Shown here one piece after another: positions 1 to 11,809 of a stretch of DNA of 64,000 nucleotides. The DNA lies in assembly GCA_008360955.1 (NCBI GenBank), contig LUCM01008136.1, positions 81,416 through 145,415 on the forward strand, given 5' to 3'. The DNA comes from Fasciolopsis buskii. Taxonomy: Eukaryota > Platyhelminthes > Trematoda > Plagiorchiida > Fasciolidae. The position numbers and the translations under genes were made by a program. Under the pieces are notes generated by a model. That model was not told the origin of the DNA and searched no databases. It worked only from the letters and a program-made list of their open reading frames with translations. The stretch's first letter is position 1. Each line of letters begins with the position of its first letter.

Positions 1-592
1 GGTTCGAATTTCATGTGCAACTATATGCTGTTCCACGGCCTACAGATAAAACCTGGCTGTCTCTTATAAATGTGGTATCTGCGCTGGTTCGACTTTCGCT
101 TCAGAGGATACGGGAACTAGTAGCCCATTATTGCAATTCCGTAGGCCCCTGCGAAACGTGAACCTGGGACGCTGCCATTAGACACTAGCTCGTCTGTTAG
201 CACCATGAGAAATCTTTGAGTCTCATCAACCATACTCTCCCATATTCTACCCGAAGTAAGGATGACGGTGGGTTTCAATGCCAATAACGCTATGGTTGAT
301 CGGTGAATAACATCCAATCGATTGGCCGCAAAAGTGCTATAATGAGAGGATATGCTACCCGTTTGACAAAAAAGCGCTGGAATCTATCCAGTACCAGACC
401 GTTGGGAAAGCATTGTTTAAAGCCCTTTTATTAACACTGCAGCCAGGATATGCGAATTTATCCTTGCATCCGCGTTTACTTAAAGACCTCAAGGATCACC
501 GTTGACAGTTCTAGCCGAAGTATGATCCCGTGATGCATAGGTATCCCTGCAGACACTAAATAACGGGACATCATATGCTTGTTTGTTTACAG
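1..592. other. no supported gene
   Basis: I see no exon, RNA gene or repeat that can be defended here. The upstream exons of the candidate terminal exon at 593 should lie in or beyond this stretch, but none could be chosen with a matching phase. A 66-codon minus-strand frame at 117-317 is within chance length. Confidence 0.5.
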
Positions 593-771
593 GCCTTCGG
601 TATGGGGTTGACATGGCGTCTTACGCGTTTTCTGAAACATTGCAAAACATGTGTAAATCGGTCGACCCAAAACACCCTATTTCCTTAGCTGACTTCTTGT
701 TGCCCCAATCGCAAAAGGTTTTTCATAAACTAGACCCAGCCTTCTCAAGAAGTAACAGCCAGCTAGTTTAG
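593..771 (+). CDS. candidate 3' terminal coding exon, product unknown
   Basis: The exon follows a good acceptor, gtttgtttacag, and is read as xGC CTT CGG, so it would need one base from the preceding exon. It then runs 59 codons to a TAG at 769-771. The translation contains GVDMASYAFSETLQNMCK and ends SRSNSQLV; it is balanced, with no low-complexity bias, and looks like the C-terminus of a soluble protein. I recognise no family. No partner exon was found upstream in the window, and no clear AATAAA follows, only an ATATAAA-like string near 923. The length alone is within chance, so the call rests on the acceptor and the look of the protein. Confidence 0.33.
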
Positions 772-3700
772 GGGTTGATACCAAACTGGGCGACATTTGC
801 ACTAGTTTTAATGCGACTGTTTGCGGGAGGAGAACAGAAGATCAATTAGCTCTAGTGGCTGAAGCACAGATAATGTTTAACTGAATACTCGCTGTTTTAT
901 CATGTCAATCCCCTACCTCGAAATATAAAGTAGACTATTCGCCATTCCTGCCATGGCAGTGCTAATCCTCCTTGTATTACACATTTAAGTAAACGGGTTG
1001 GTACTTCATTGAGGCTGGGATCTCTGCCTACGGGTGCCACTAATAGTTCTGACGAACTGAGATCCCTCCCCGAGACAAGATATTCCCTCTGCCGGTAATA
1101 AGCTGATGTCCCCTTGGGAGTGACCGCCTGGACTTTAGTAGCAAAAGACGCCCGGGAATCATCAGCGTAAAAATTGGTACTTAATGACTCTGGCGTTTTT
1201 GTTCGTCACAGATGGTGCCAAATAATTCAGCAGCTTTGAGCAACCCATAGTCTGCACAAAAAAGAGAGCACCTCGATCCGTAGCGAGACAGTCTTGGAAA
1301 ATCCGAAAACTCCGCGGAGCTCATTGGGCTGTTGCGACTTTCTCGCTTGCATGAAAATTTCTTCGGTGTCCGCAGTGACTGCAATGTGTGTCTGAACAGT
1401 GCGTATCTAAATTCGAATCCCAAAGCCGAAAGACAATTGATTCTCAAATTTCAGGTTGCTGGATAATAAAGTTAGCGATTAAACCATCCTAAGATAACTT
1501 AAGTTTGCTATCACAACGACACGAAAATGAGAGCAATGGTCACTTTTTTTGGTTCAGTCGCTTCGCAGTTAATGAGTAGAAAAGGCACTCGGTGATTCCA
1601 AGCAAACAAACTTTCAGCCACAAGGAAAGATGTGGAATGAAGCACAAGTGTCCTCTGTACTGCAGTGGTCTCATGCGTTCCAATTCAAAAATTGTTTTAG
1701 AGGATTTCTCGTACCTGTGTTAGAAGTGCCTTGTGACGTGCTAATTGTAATCCTTGATGAGTATCGATCGGCAACCCATCTAGAGGAGTTCACGCAGCGT
1801 AATCATTTGAGTTAGGTCTCTCCATCGATTCCTCTCGCCTTACTTGCAACTCGTCACTGCTTACCAAGCAACGTCAAAATCTGGCCGCGAGCCTGAGGTT
1901 GTTGAATGCTGGTACATGGTTCGTTTCCCAAGGGCGGAGCTACAAAACGTCCGTCATCGAGAAGCTTTCCCTAATTTGCAATTTTCCGTGCTCTTGTATA
2001 ATTTACCGAACCGCTGTCTTCGGAAAAGCTCACCGGAGAACTCACCATAACACATTCACTGAAACTGGTCGAGTTCCGACGGGCCGTTCTAAAATAAGTA
2101 GTGGATCACACTTGGCTGGTGATCTCTGTATCCTGAAGGCCCGAGCATATCCCATCCCAGAAAAGGTACTCATGTCCTAGGTGAGCATGCAAACTCTATA
2201 ATACAACGCCAAATGCGTTTAAGGCACATCACATCCAATAAGCAACAGACCAATGACCTTGCAATTGAACTCAGCAATAATGTGAAACGCAGAAGCTTCT
2301 TAACATTCAGACTGATTGAAAATTCCTTGCTTATTTTCTGTCGTCCCTTTCATATAAGACATTAGGCTAATCTTGACGACCATGTTCGTGCTGACATCAA
2401 TTTCGGTATTCGGCTATTTCCTACGCGGCACATTTGATTTTCCTTGTTTGCTTCGTGCTCTCCGACTAAAATTAATTTATGGACATCTTGAATTAAAGCA
2501 GTTTGTTTTGTTACTGTCCACTTCCGTTTTATAACCCAGACTGGTCAACCTAAGTGCCCAGTTTGCTTACAACGATATTTGGCCGCTCGATGTCACGGCT
2601 GTGGCTGTTCATCAGTAATGAGATCTGCGGTACGTGCACATTTTTATGTAGTGTGCACGTAAAGGGGTATACTGATTTGCATTAAACAAGAAAGGGGAAC
2701 ACGATTAAGCAATTTGTAATGGCGGAAAACGAAGCCCAAAGCCGCTTAATATTGCGCTTTCGGCTTTGCAATTTGATACAGATTTATGCAAACTAGGAAT
2801 TTGTGAAGCAATATGTAGACTGATGGCAACAGCTTGGAGTGAAACTGATTAAGTAGCACTTCGCTGTCTACTGGTCTAAAGAGGTTCACGGCCAACTATA
2901 CCCTGATCATTTGGCGATACATGGATTTTTCCTCTGAATCGCTTGTTTGGCAGAACGCTGACCGCCCATCGTCGTGGTTATTTGCACGTTTCTCACGCAT
3001 CGACACTTAGTTTATACGCTGTCGTCAAATATACTCAACCTCTTAAAACTCCCGGCCGTCTTTGTGCTGTAACGGTCGAGTGTCCTGATTGTCAGTATTC
3101 CAGCCGTATAAAGCACAGTGAGAGTGACACACACGTGGTCATTGTGGTTAAGGGCAAGCAAATGTAATACGAGGACCGCATTAAGACAAACGGTCTTACT
3201 AATTTCTTGTTTGTTTTATTAGGCTCAGTCCGGAGGGCAAGGAGTAGAACACGCGAACGACTTTAAAATTTATGGCTAAGGAGACACTGCTACCGCTTGG
3301 GTTAACGAGGCCATCCGACGAAGAGGAACATTTACGTTTGCCCACTATATTTTGCAACTTGCGGGGAGCATGTGCTGGGTAAGTGTAAATTTGTGTCAAG
3401 GTGACACAGAGGAAGCACGGTGGAACGGCTATCAGGCTGAGCAATGGTCTATGCCGACGCATAACCATTTTCAATACATCAGCCTGCACACAGTCGAAAA
3501 CAGAAAGTGCGTTAATTAACATACTACTGAAAGTCGACAAAGAAAGAAAAATACTGCCTGCACATCCTTAGATGGATAAATGAACAAGTTTGCCAGAAAT
3601 TGTACCTACATGTAAAAAATGTCGGGAGTGTCATATCTTCCGAGGGACTGAAGTGTTGGTAAGTGCGAATTGTCATCGATGTTAGCCATACTGCATCGTC

Positions 3701-5659
3701 ACTTACTTTTACTTGTTGAATAATCTTACAGTGCGAATATCTCTATTATCGTAGAGCACACGGACCACACAAACGACTACATTTATTGAAAACAAGCCAC
3801 GAGATTTGAGAGAGGCACTAGGTCTACTGTCTGCGAAAGTGGTTCTGTTGGTCGTGTTTTTCTAGCTTGAGTAAATGCCGATCCCTTTTCAGGACACGCG
3901 GTGGAGTGCCCAAAATAATTAATTTGTCACCATGTCAGCTTTTCTGTTTACCCAGCATCTCTCAGCAATTTTTCAATGGTATGCCTCAGCTTTGCAGTTT
4001 GCAAACATTCACAATGAGAAGACATTCGCTCAACGGGGAAATTTGGAGATATGGACATGTTTAACGGTCTAATTTTCCTGGTAATTTGTGATGGTTTGGT
4101 GCAGCCGTCAGATGCTCTGCGCATCGACGAAGCGACAGCCTCAACCACTGATCTGCCTGATTGATTAATGTGTTGAATAACTTCCTGCAAATTATGCGGC
4201 CGTTCTCCACAGCAGCTTTATTGTTGCGCATTTCCCTAGCTGCTGGGTGGATGACTTGCATAGTCGGTTACCTGAGAGCAACTGGATAGGTAGATAAACG
4301 CAGGAGATCTTGTTGGTTAAAGTGAATGCATTATGATAATTTTACTGGTGCGGACCTTTATAATAAACACGTGGCAATCCATCAAGATAGACTATTCCAG
4401 ATAACCTGAATTATAATGGATTCTGTTGTAATGGCGAGATGCCACATGACGTAAGTCGCCCTAAAGTATGGAAATTGACCTTTTATCCGTGATCGTTGGA
4501 ACTGTGGGAGGTGTAGCTCCAGGTTAAGCAATATATATTCTTTATTTATATTTGAGATTTTCAATGACCTAGCTGCGGTCTAAAGATCAGCTACCTTTGT
4601 CCAGGTATTTTCCAGCTACTGGAATCCATGTGTCGGAGTTATCCAGCAGAAATACGAGGGCTGGCCTGGACCGGGGCACAAAACTTGAGCTATCACTAAG
4701 GGCGAGATGCGTTGATTCGTTGTCCCGAAAAGCATCCAGCCAACAGCTGCATGTCATAAGCATGGTGAACAGGGTTAAAGACCTGTGGATATTCATCGGG
4801 GATACATGTAGACTGACAAATCAGGTCTCAGTCGCAAGAAAGAACAAAAGTAGCCCTTTTCAAAAGAAGTCAGTGTTGTTTTGTCGTGGATCAGAGTCAT
4901 TTATATCCCTCTAAAATATATAGCGAGGTTTCAACTCAGATGCTGCGTGCACGCTTGGTGTTCCTTTTTTGCATGTCACAAGATGGAAACTACGAAGAAA
5001 TATTCGTGATATGCAATACAGAAACAAAGCAGACGAATAACGGCCATTCTGCATAGCACATCTGCCACAGCATTGGGTATCCTAAAGCCAGCCACAAATA
5101 AAGAGCGACATGACCCAAAGCAGTAAACGGCACTCCTCAATTGTAACTAAAAGCAATATAAGGGCATGCTTTCAGTGCTGATCCCCGGGCACTACTCAGT
5201 CAGAACAATCAAGTTATCTTCAACAGTGTCTGCAAATATGATGAAGGTAACAATTAATAAGATACTAAGTAGTCTGACCACAAAAAATGTTCGATAGACC
5301 AACGAAATACTAGTAAGAAAAGAAAAGTGTTTTGACACCTACCAGTGCATTGGTATTCCGGATGGAAACATGAAACAGCTAACTATTCGTACAAAATAAT
5401 GTCAGTCAGATGGAAATGCACAAAGAATTTGACACCACGGAAGTCAACGTCTGAATGATAAACAGGTCATAATCCTCCGTGGGCTGTGGTCATTTTTCGT
5501 TAATGTTGCCATTCGGGGCAACTCTGTCTTTGTGGCCAGTACGTTTTTATAGGCGGATGTTATCGGTGAGCCTACCACGATCAAACTAAAAAATAGCTCC
5601 ACCGTTGGCGGCCAGTAACTATCTGGGTCCATTACTAACTTGAATTGTGTGGATGCCAG
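772..5659. other. no supported gene; one possible decayed RT patch
   Basis: Many short frames occur on both strands, none with convincing splice sites or family motifs. The only trace of a family is on the minus strand at about 4070-4261, where REMRNNKAAVENG followed by LFNTLINQADQWL resembles the N-terminal part of a LINE reverse transcriptase. The resemblance fades on both sides, so it is not annotated as an element. Confidence 0.5.
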
Positions 5660-6615
5660 TTAGCGGAACTGCCATTAGAATGCCTAAAGTCCATACACGA
5701 AGAAGCAGTTGACATTGTGAACTTTCTCAATGATAGTGATCGGGATCAAAAGGGCCTCCTAAATGCACCTCATTTGGGTATAGCCGACTTATTTTGGCTT
5801 TCTTGTCTCCCGGGGTGGGGGGCTGTCAATATGTCAGTGAATTGCAATGTGCTTAAGAGACCGTGCAGCTTTTGTTATAATGTGGCGTCGATTGCGTTTG
5901 GGTTGCAGTCCGCAGGCGCATATCTTGGGGTGATAAACAGTTTATGTCAATCATCGTGGTGACTAATTACTTTGAACCAACCTTTAGTTCTCAGTGTCTA
6001 CAACTAGATGTTAAGTGGAATCGAATCAAACGGTGCAGCCTCGGGCAGCTCACTAAGAGTCACACTAACCCAGCTAAGACGAGAAGCCACTGCTTCAGAA
6101 GCTTCAGCAGGACGCAGGCAAAAATCAACCCTTAGATCGGGCGGGGATGCCAACCAAATAACGGAGCTGGATTCTTGGATTGGACCCCCTTCGATATGAG
6201 GTACATCAACGTCTGGAGCACCCAGTGTGAGAGGCAGACACTCCCATTGTCCTACGCGCACCCCTATTAGGATGTTAGTTTGAGGAGCGATTGAGAACAA
6301 GGAGGGGCTTAACCCGGGGTCATGCGAATACTACTGGTGAGATAACCAACTGAAGCTCCCGATGAACTTCCAATTAAAGGACAGTGGATGAATTAAGAAA
6401 TAAGGCAAATGGAAGTTGTGTACCATGTGAGAGTACGTGCAATTGTAACTAAATCAACGATCTGAAAAGAACTACAACTCTTCGGTTGCAGGTCTGTCAC
6501 GAGTATTTTCACTATGGGCTGCTCCTGCACTGATTGCACCAGTTCTGAATGGGCTTTTTTATTCCAAAGTGTGTCTCTGGCCTTTACGCATCCAAACTTG
6601 AACTGAAAACTGCAG

Positions 6616-7029
6616 TTTTGTTCAAGGCAGCTGACCGATTTAATAGCATATTCTAGATCTTGTCAACACGAAGGAATTTACTTTAACAAAGGCGATGAGA
6701 ATTCCGCTCTTCTGTCAGAATTGCTGCGTCACAAATCAAAGCCGGAAATCTATTTTAGTAGATGTTCGGAATTCAACCCCGAAGGCGTCTTTTTGGATTT
6801 TGAACCTGCGACTGATAAAGCCCTCCAGTCGATAGGATACGGAAGACTCGAGTCAACGATCAGATGCGAGCAATGTATTGCATATATCATGATGCCGAAA
6901 TTTCACCGATACGAAAATGCATATGCAGCCAAGCCAAGCATGAGGGAGCTAGTGGTTGAAAGGATTCAAAAGCAAGGACTTTCAAAAAGTGACACACGAG
7001 CGGAAACCGGCAGATCTCCTGTGCGATAA
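6616..7029 (+). CDS. candidate internal or terminal coding exon, product unknown
   Basis: An open frame of about 140 codons lies here. Two acceptors share its phase 0: ctgcag before 6616 and aaggcag before 6631. The translation includes HEGIYFNKGDENSALLSELL, then GVFLDFEPATDKALQSIGYG and a Cys-x-x-Cys (RCEQC), and ends in a basic tail at the TGA at 7027-7029. It looks like ordinary globular protein, but I cannot place it in a family. The 3' boundary is uncertain: a second frame from 6956 stays open to about 7156, so either a donor was missed or there is a frameshift. Other possible exons of the same gene lie at 5660-5777 (acceptor gatgccag, donor GTATAG, containing PLECLKSIHEEAVDIVNFLN) and 6008-6199 (acceptor caactag). 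I could not join all three in phase. Confidence 0.33.
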   Translation, partial: FCSRQLTDLIAYSRSCQHEGIYFNKGDENSALLSELLRHKSKPEIYFSRCSEFNPEGVFLDFEPATDKALQSIGYGRLESTIRCEQCIAYIMMPKFHRYENAYAAKPSMRELVVERIQKQGLSKSDTRAETGRSPVR

Positions 7030-9675
7030 ATCAAATGCTATCAGAAATTCCACAGAATTAACACCAAACGTCAAAGCAGATTTTAATGAAAACGATGTCC
7101 GAAGACAGTCGATTTTCTCCGAAAGATCGATGCACTACGCTATCTTATTACTCTGAATCTCTCTACCAACTTCCTTGCTTTGTCTTCCTTTAAGCAGTTG
7201 ATAAACTTTACTGGGACTTTCAAAACTCCTATAGGCAGTTATCCATAATTGGCCCCCCAAAATCGCCATCTTCGGCTCAGAAAATCTTTACATGTGTATC
7301 CTGGTAGTTGAAGAAAGAATCAGATATCTAATCTCATGTGGCTTGGCAGAGCTCTTGCGACACCACCAATAGACTGTGGAAAATAATTTCATTTTCTTCT
7401 GCCCTAATTAACTTCATTCCAAAGACTTTTGTGCACAATTCAACGTTCTTTAAACCAGCGTGACGGCCTCCTGCGTGCATCCTCTTGAAAGGGGATTTGA
7501 TATACTCTAGAGACCGGTGCAAAATTGTATCAGAATTATCCCATTTTTCTAAACCTTCTCGCCAAGATTGCTAAGTTGCTGATATTGCAGGTCTCTTTAG
7601 CTAATATTTGGTATGGACTTCAGTTGTACCGACAAAAGCGGAGGGTCAAATTTTGATAGAAGTCTTGACTTAAAATTCTGCATAGGCCTGCTAGAAGAAT
7701 TACTCACTCGTACTAAATAATCCCGAAGTAATAAGTCATAATCATAGTCTGAAATAACTCATTACGAGAGCACTCATTATTTGTCGTTATTCGTTCATTT
7801 TTCTTCCTTGTTCGACAAGCTGAGCACAATCTGGTATTTGGAAGGGATGGGAAATTTAAAATAGTGCATAAAGTTTTTCTTTGAACTAAGAAAACTAACA
7901 GCCTGAAATACTTATTATCAGTATAATAGGTGATGCCCCTGTAGGGACTATTTAGCTGAACTGTGTGCGTCCGCTGTACTACTTTTGAAATGGTGTTTGT
8001 GTTAGTGCCATCCACCGTCATCCATAACTTCATATTTACCATAGGATTTTCCTTTCGATGCTGTGAATTTTGGTTTCCTCAAAACCGTTTGCGGACAACT
8101 TTACGGAATGGAATGTTGTCTACTATGCCCATCTAGTGTAGTGAGGTACTCGTTGTGGTAGCAAGTAGCTGACATTCGTATGATGTTGGATAATATGCCT
8201 GGAAAGAATTTAGTGATATTTGCTCAATGAAACCTAGTAAGTATACTAAGCTCACTTCGTAGAATCGTCAGTTTACAGGAGTGATGGATGTTAATTAGCT
8301 TCTCGTAAACAATAAACGAAACAAACCTGGGCGAAATTTCACTATTTCCACATCCTTCATATTCTGTCGAATCCTTGAACTGCGCCCAAGAGGATGTTGC
8401 GGTGAATGAACAGAATTGATGAGCTCTTACCACGGTCCATCATATTCCGCATAGTATCATGGAACTGAATCATTCGGATGTTTACGCTTGCACGCAAACT
8501 AGTGTAGTCTAAAAGTATAGCAAAAGCATCACACCAGCAAACTTTACCATTTGGGATCTACGGTCATCTTCAAAACTAGTATTCCGTTCCAAGTTCAGTG
8601 TTCTTTGTCGCTGGTCATCAGGCAACAAAGAAGTAAGTGTAATTGGGCTACAAGTCATCTAAAAATCGCTTTATTTCATTGCGGATGACAATGCAATTTT
8701 GATCTTGATTCGTTCTTAAACTTCAGTAAAAAAAGAGTAGCACTCAAATACACTTTTGCAAGACTTAAACCACTGCATGCTTTGTATGATTTAATTTAGG
8801 TATCGTTTTTGCACTTTACAGTTATGTACATTTGAATATATAGTTATTCGGGCCTACCAAGATCTTGATCTCAAGAAGACTTGGATGCAAATTCGTGGTC
8901 TGATAGGAAGATGCCGAATTAATTCTCCTTTGATCAAAACATTTTCTGAAAACATGGACTGAAATGTTCGGCCACGGCTGAAGAGCCATGACCACTATTA
9001 AAACCTGGATATACGATAGGGGTTATTTTGACCAAAAAGTTTCAAAGCACATCAAAAATCAAATTCGACGGGCTAATACCTTTGCGTATTCCGATTTCTG
9101 CTTGCCGGTCGACCTCAGCTCAATGAATTCAAGAATCAAAGGGCTCTACAGTAGGCTGTTCAACTCATAAAATCCTTGGCAGATTACAACAAACGTTTTA
9201 CAATGGTAACTTTGAATGAAAAGTCTTCTGTTTTTAAATTGATAGACAGGTAAAACCGAATCTGTGTTTGCGAACAAGCGCGTATTCATAAACATTCACC
9301 GTATCCGCTTGCTGTGCAGAATGTTTGAGTGTTAGTGAAATGCTGGCTTTATTTCTGTCCCCTCTTAGGAGAAAAAGCTATACCATGAAAAACTACCGAA
9401 ATAATTTTCGGCAAGCTTTAATTAAATGTTTGGTGACAAATGGTTGTTGATTTCCTGACCTTTTGATAATCACAATTTTATTAACATGGTGCAATCTACA
9501 GCTAGGAGTCACTGGGTTTGTTTACTTAAATCTCGCACCTCGGTTCTGTTACTTCGGATATACTCAGCAGCGATTGGGTGAAAATATGACTGCAGTGTTT
9601 ACAATAGGCAGATACCCGCATTTGATACTTTAAGTTGTCATTCAAATTTAATTCGAGTCTAAGTTGCTCCGCAAA
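7030..9675. other. no supported gene
   Basis: AT-rich sequence with short frames on both strands and nothing recognisable. The last few hundred bases would hold the promoter and 5' UTR of the gene starting at 9676; I could not pick a TATA box or transcription start there. Confidence 0.5.
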
Positions 9676-11809
9676 ATGGTCGGTTATTCAATTCAGGAAC
9701 AACTGCAGAAAATATGCTCGCATACAAACGACCCGAAAAATGTGGCCGAATTGTTGAATCGTCAGCTGGAAGAGCTGCACAGACTGAACGCGAGACGCCT
9801 GAGTGAGAAGGGGAAAAAGTCGAACGAACGTTCCTTGGAGCGAATCTTCGCGCTTCAAAAAGAGGTGGAAAAGATTGAGGCATCCGTGAGTATGTAGCTT
9901 CGACTAATACTGATTATGAGTTTCATTGTATCGATAAAATCACCAAGCTGTTCTGTGATACACCCCAGTGTTTAGATTAACCCGGTGAATTCTTATATTT
10001 GAGAATGCCGTTCAAACAATCGGTCTAACACAGGAAATGCAGGTGTTGAAGAAACCGAAACCCATGAAAGTTATATGATCTGTGAAAATGTCTATAACTT
10101 TTCAATAGATGTAAGGTATATGTATATATAAGCACATATTTGTAAAGCAGATTTACAACAGTGGCAAGCCATGATGTATTCATTTACTTTATGATAATCT
10201 TGTCTTCAAGAATCATAAGTCGTTCAAAAACAGCTTATTATCTATAGCTTCTATGAAATGGTGCGTCATGGAACACTATTACAAATATCACCAGCGTAGC
10301 AGTTTCTTAAGGCGAGAGGCGTACCCAACGGTTATGCAAAAGAATGAACTGTTGATACGAATGACAAAAATTCTTTGTTTTTTTGACAGACCAGGAAAAA
10401 GAAAGTCCAAGAATTAGTTTCTGAGTCGATGAATGACGGTTCAGATGGGCAGGCTGACCGAGAGGGTGAGAAAACAGACATTCGAGACATTTAAATACTT
10501 TGTGAATTCGACCATTTTTTGCGGATAAGTTGTTGGTAAAACTCTGAAAGTAATCGTTGCTCGAAACGGCTGGAGAGAGGGAAACGTCATTAGCATGCGT
10601 AAACAGATGACAGGGTGAACTTGCTGACAAGTCGCTGATGTACTTAGAGGAGAGGTTCGGCGAAAGAACAGCGACCTGAAGTACGCCTGAATTGCTGTCA
10701 AACGGTTTTGACGTTTTGCCGCCCAGTCGTATTCACGGGGTTCGGTTAGTGAAGTAATCAGAAGGCCATGCCAATAAAGGTCTGGGATAACCAGCTATTT
10801 CTAGTTTGTGTAGCAGAATAGACCAGGGGACCGAAAGGGACGCAGACGAATAGTCTAGGAAGGCCCAAAGTATTTCTTACATCGATGCATCTAAGGACCT
10901 AAATATGTGGTGAATAAGGGAGGCGATAGCATCCGACATGGACCTGTTAGGTGTGCAAGCAAACTGAACTGGGTCATAGGGGTTTCCTAGAAGAACGGAG
11001 GCTCTTAAGCCATGCGCATTGCCAGTTTTAGACCGGAGGATGTTAGGTTAATGGAACGAGAATGTTTAGCTAAGACAGTAGAACTAACAGATTTTGGGAA
11101 GGGAAAAACAGTGACAGGTCTCCAGCAATTGGGGACAGAAGACAAAAGTAATGATGTGTTGATCAGAGAAGTGAATGTACCAGCCAAGGCCACATCACCG
11201 GTCCTTAAAAGATCTGAGGATAAACTGTTAGGACCAACACCTGTTGCAATTTTAGTGGTGCGGAGAAGCTTAAACACCCTTATCAAGAAGAACATGTAAT
11301 CTTCATATCATTGCCTTGTGCACATGTGACTGGGATACAAGTGGACGGGTGGATGAGGGCTTGACTAGCACTGTCGACATCCGCATAGTATTTCACGTTT
11401 CGTTTTTTCCCATACAACGGCCAAATGCCTTGCCATAAGGATCCGCCGTTGTGACCACTGAAGAGTTGGCTGGCAAATGTGTCCATACGCTTGATTTCAG
11501 CTTTTTAGGCCGGAAATCTACTGAATGAATAATACAATCTTGTTCGTAATCACGAAAGGCTGCGATAGAAAAACCGGCACCGGTATGGCACACACTATAA
11601 TCTTTCATTATTAATGGAATAATGATTTGCATTATTTTCAGGGAGGATCGCAGCCATTTTGATTATGGTCCTCATATCGACACTTTAAACTGTTCGAATT
11701 CAGTCCCAATTTAAACTAAAGTTTGTTATCTATTTTAGACTCCGAGTTAGTTATTTTGAAAGATAGTGACGTGAACCAAAAGGAAACTTTTGATTTAAGC
11801 AGTATGTGA
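9676..11809 (+). CDS. three-exon gene for a 118-residue charged, coiled-coil-like protein
   Basis: The exons are 9676-9885, 10390-10465 and 11739-11809. The ATG sits in a strong context (GCAAAATGG). Exon 1 encodes 70 residues and stops in phase 0 at GAGGCATCC|GTGAGT. Exon 2 follows a long pyrimidine tract ending in gacag and leaves in phase 1 at GAGAGG|GTGAG. Exon 3 follows ctattttag, completes a GAC codon and ends at TGA 11807-11809. The phases fit at both junctions. The protein opens MVGYSIQEQLQKICSH. A highly charged helical stretch follows (LLNRQLEELHRLNARRLSEK, then LQKEVEKIEAS), suggestive of a coiled coil; exon 2 is basic then acidic, and the tail is acidic. No signal peptide or membrane segment is visible. 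Intron 2 holds an antisense LINE fragment. I do not recognise the family; a short adaptor or scaffold role is only inference. Exons 2 and 3 are small and could be wrong. Confidence 0.5.
10470..11300 (-). mobile_element. CR1/Jockey-like LINE, reverse transcriptase fragment (dead)
   Basis: Read on the minus strand from 11295, the frame gives KIATGVGPNSLSSDLLRTGD, NCWRPVTVFPFPK and INLTSSGLKL, the N-terminal fingers of a non-LTR reverse transcriptase. It continues through FACTPNRSMSDAIASLIHH, FLDYSSA (10841-10868), LLHKLEIAGYPRPLLAW and RLGGKTSKPFDSNSGVLQ to HANDVSLS, the decayed YADD active-site region near 10580-10610. Several stop codons interrupt it (after MA, PPFF, DASM and RTP), so it is inactive. 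The endonuclease domain and 3' end are missing or unrecognisable. The order FLDYSSAF, then GGKTS, then VLQGxVLSP is typical of the CR1/Jockey group and differs from the RTE-like family elsewhere in the window. It lies inside intron 2 of the gene at 9676-11809, in opposite orientation. Confidence 0.9.
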
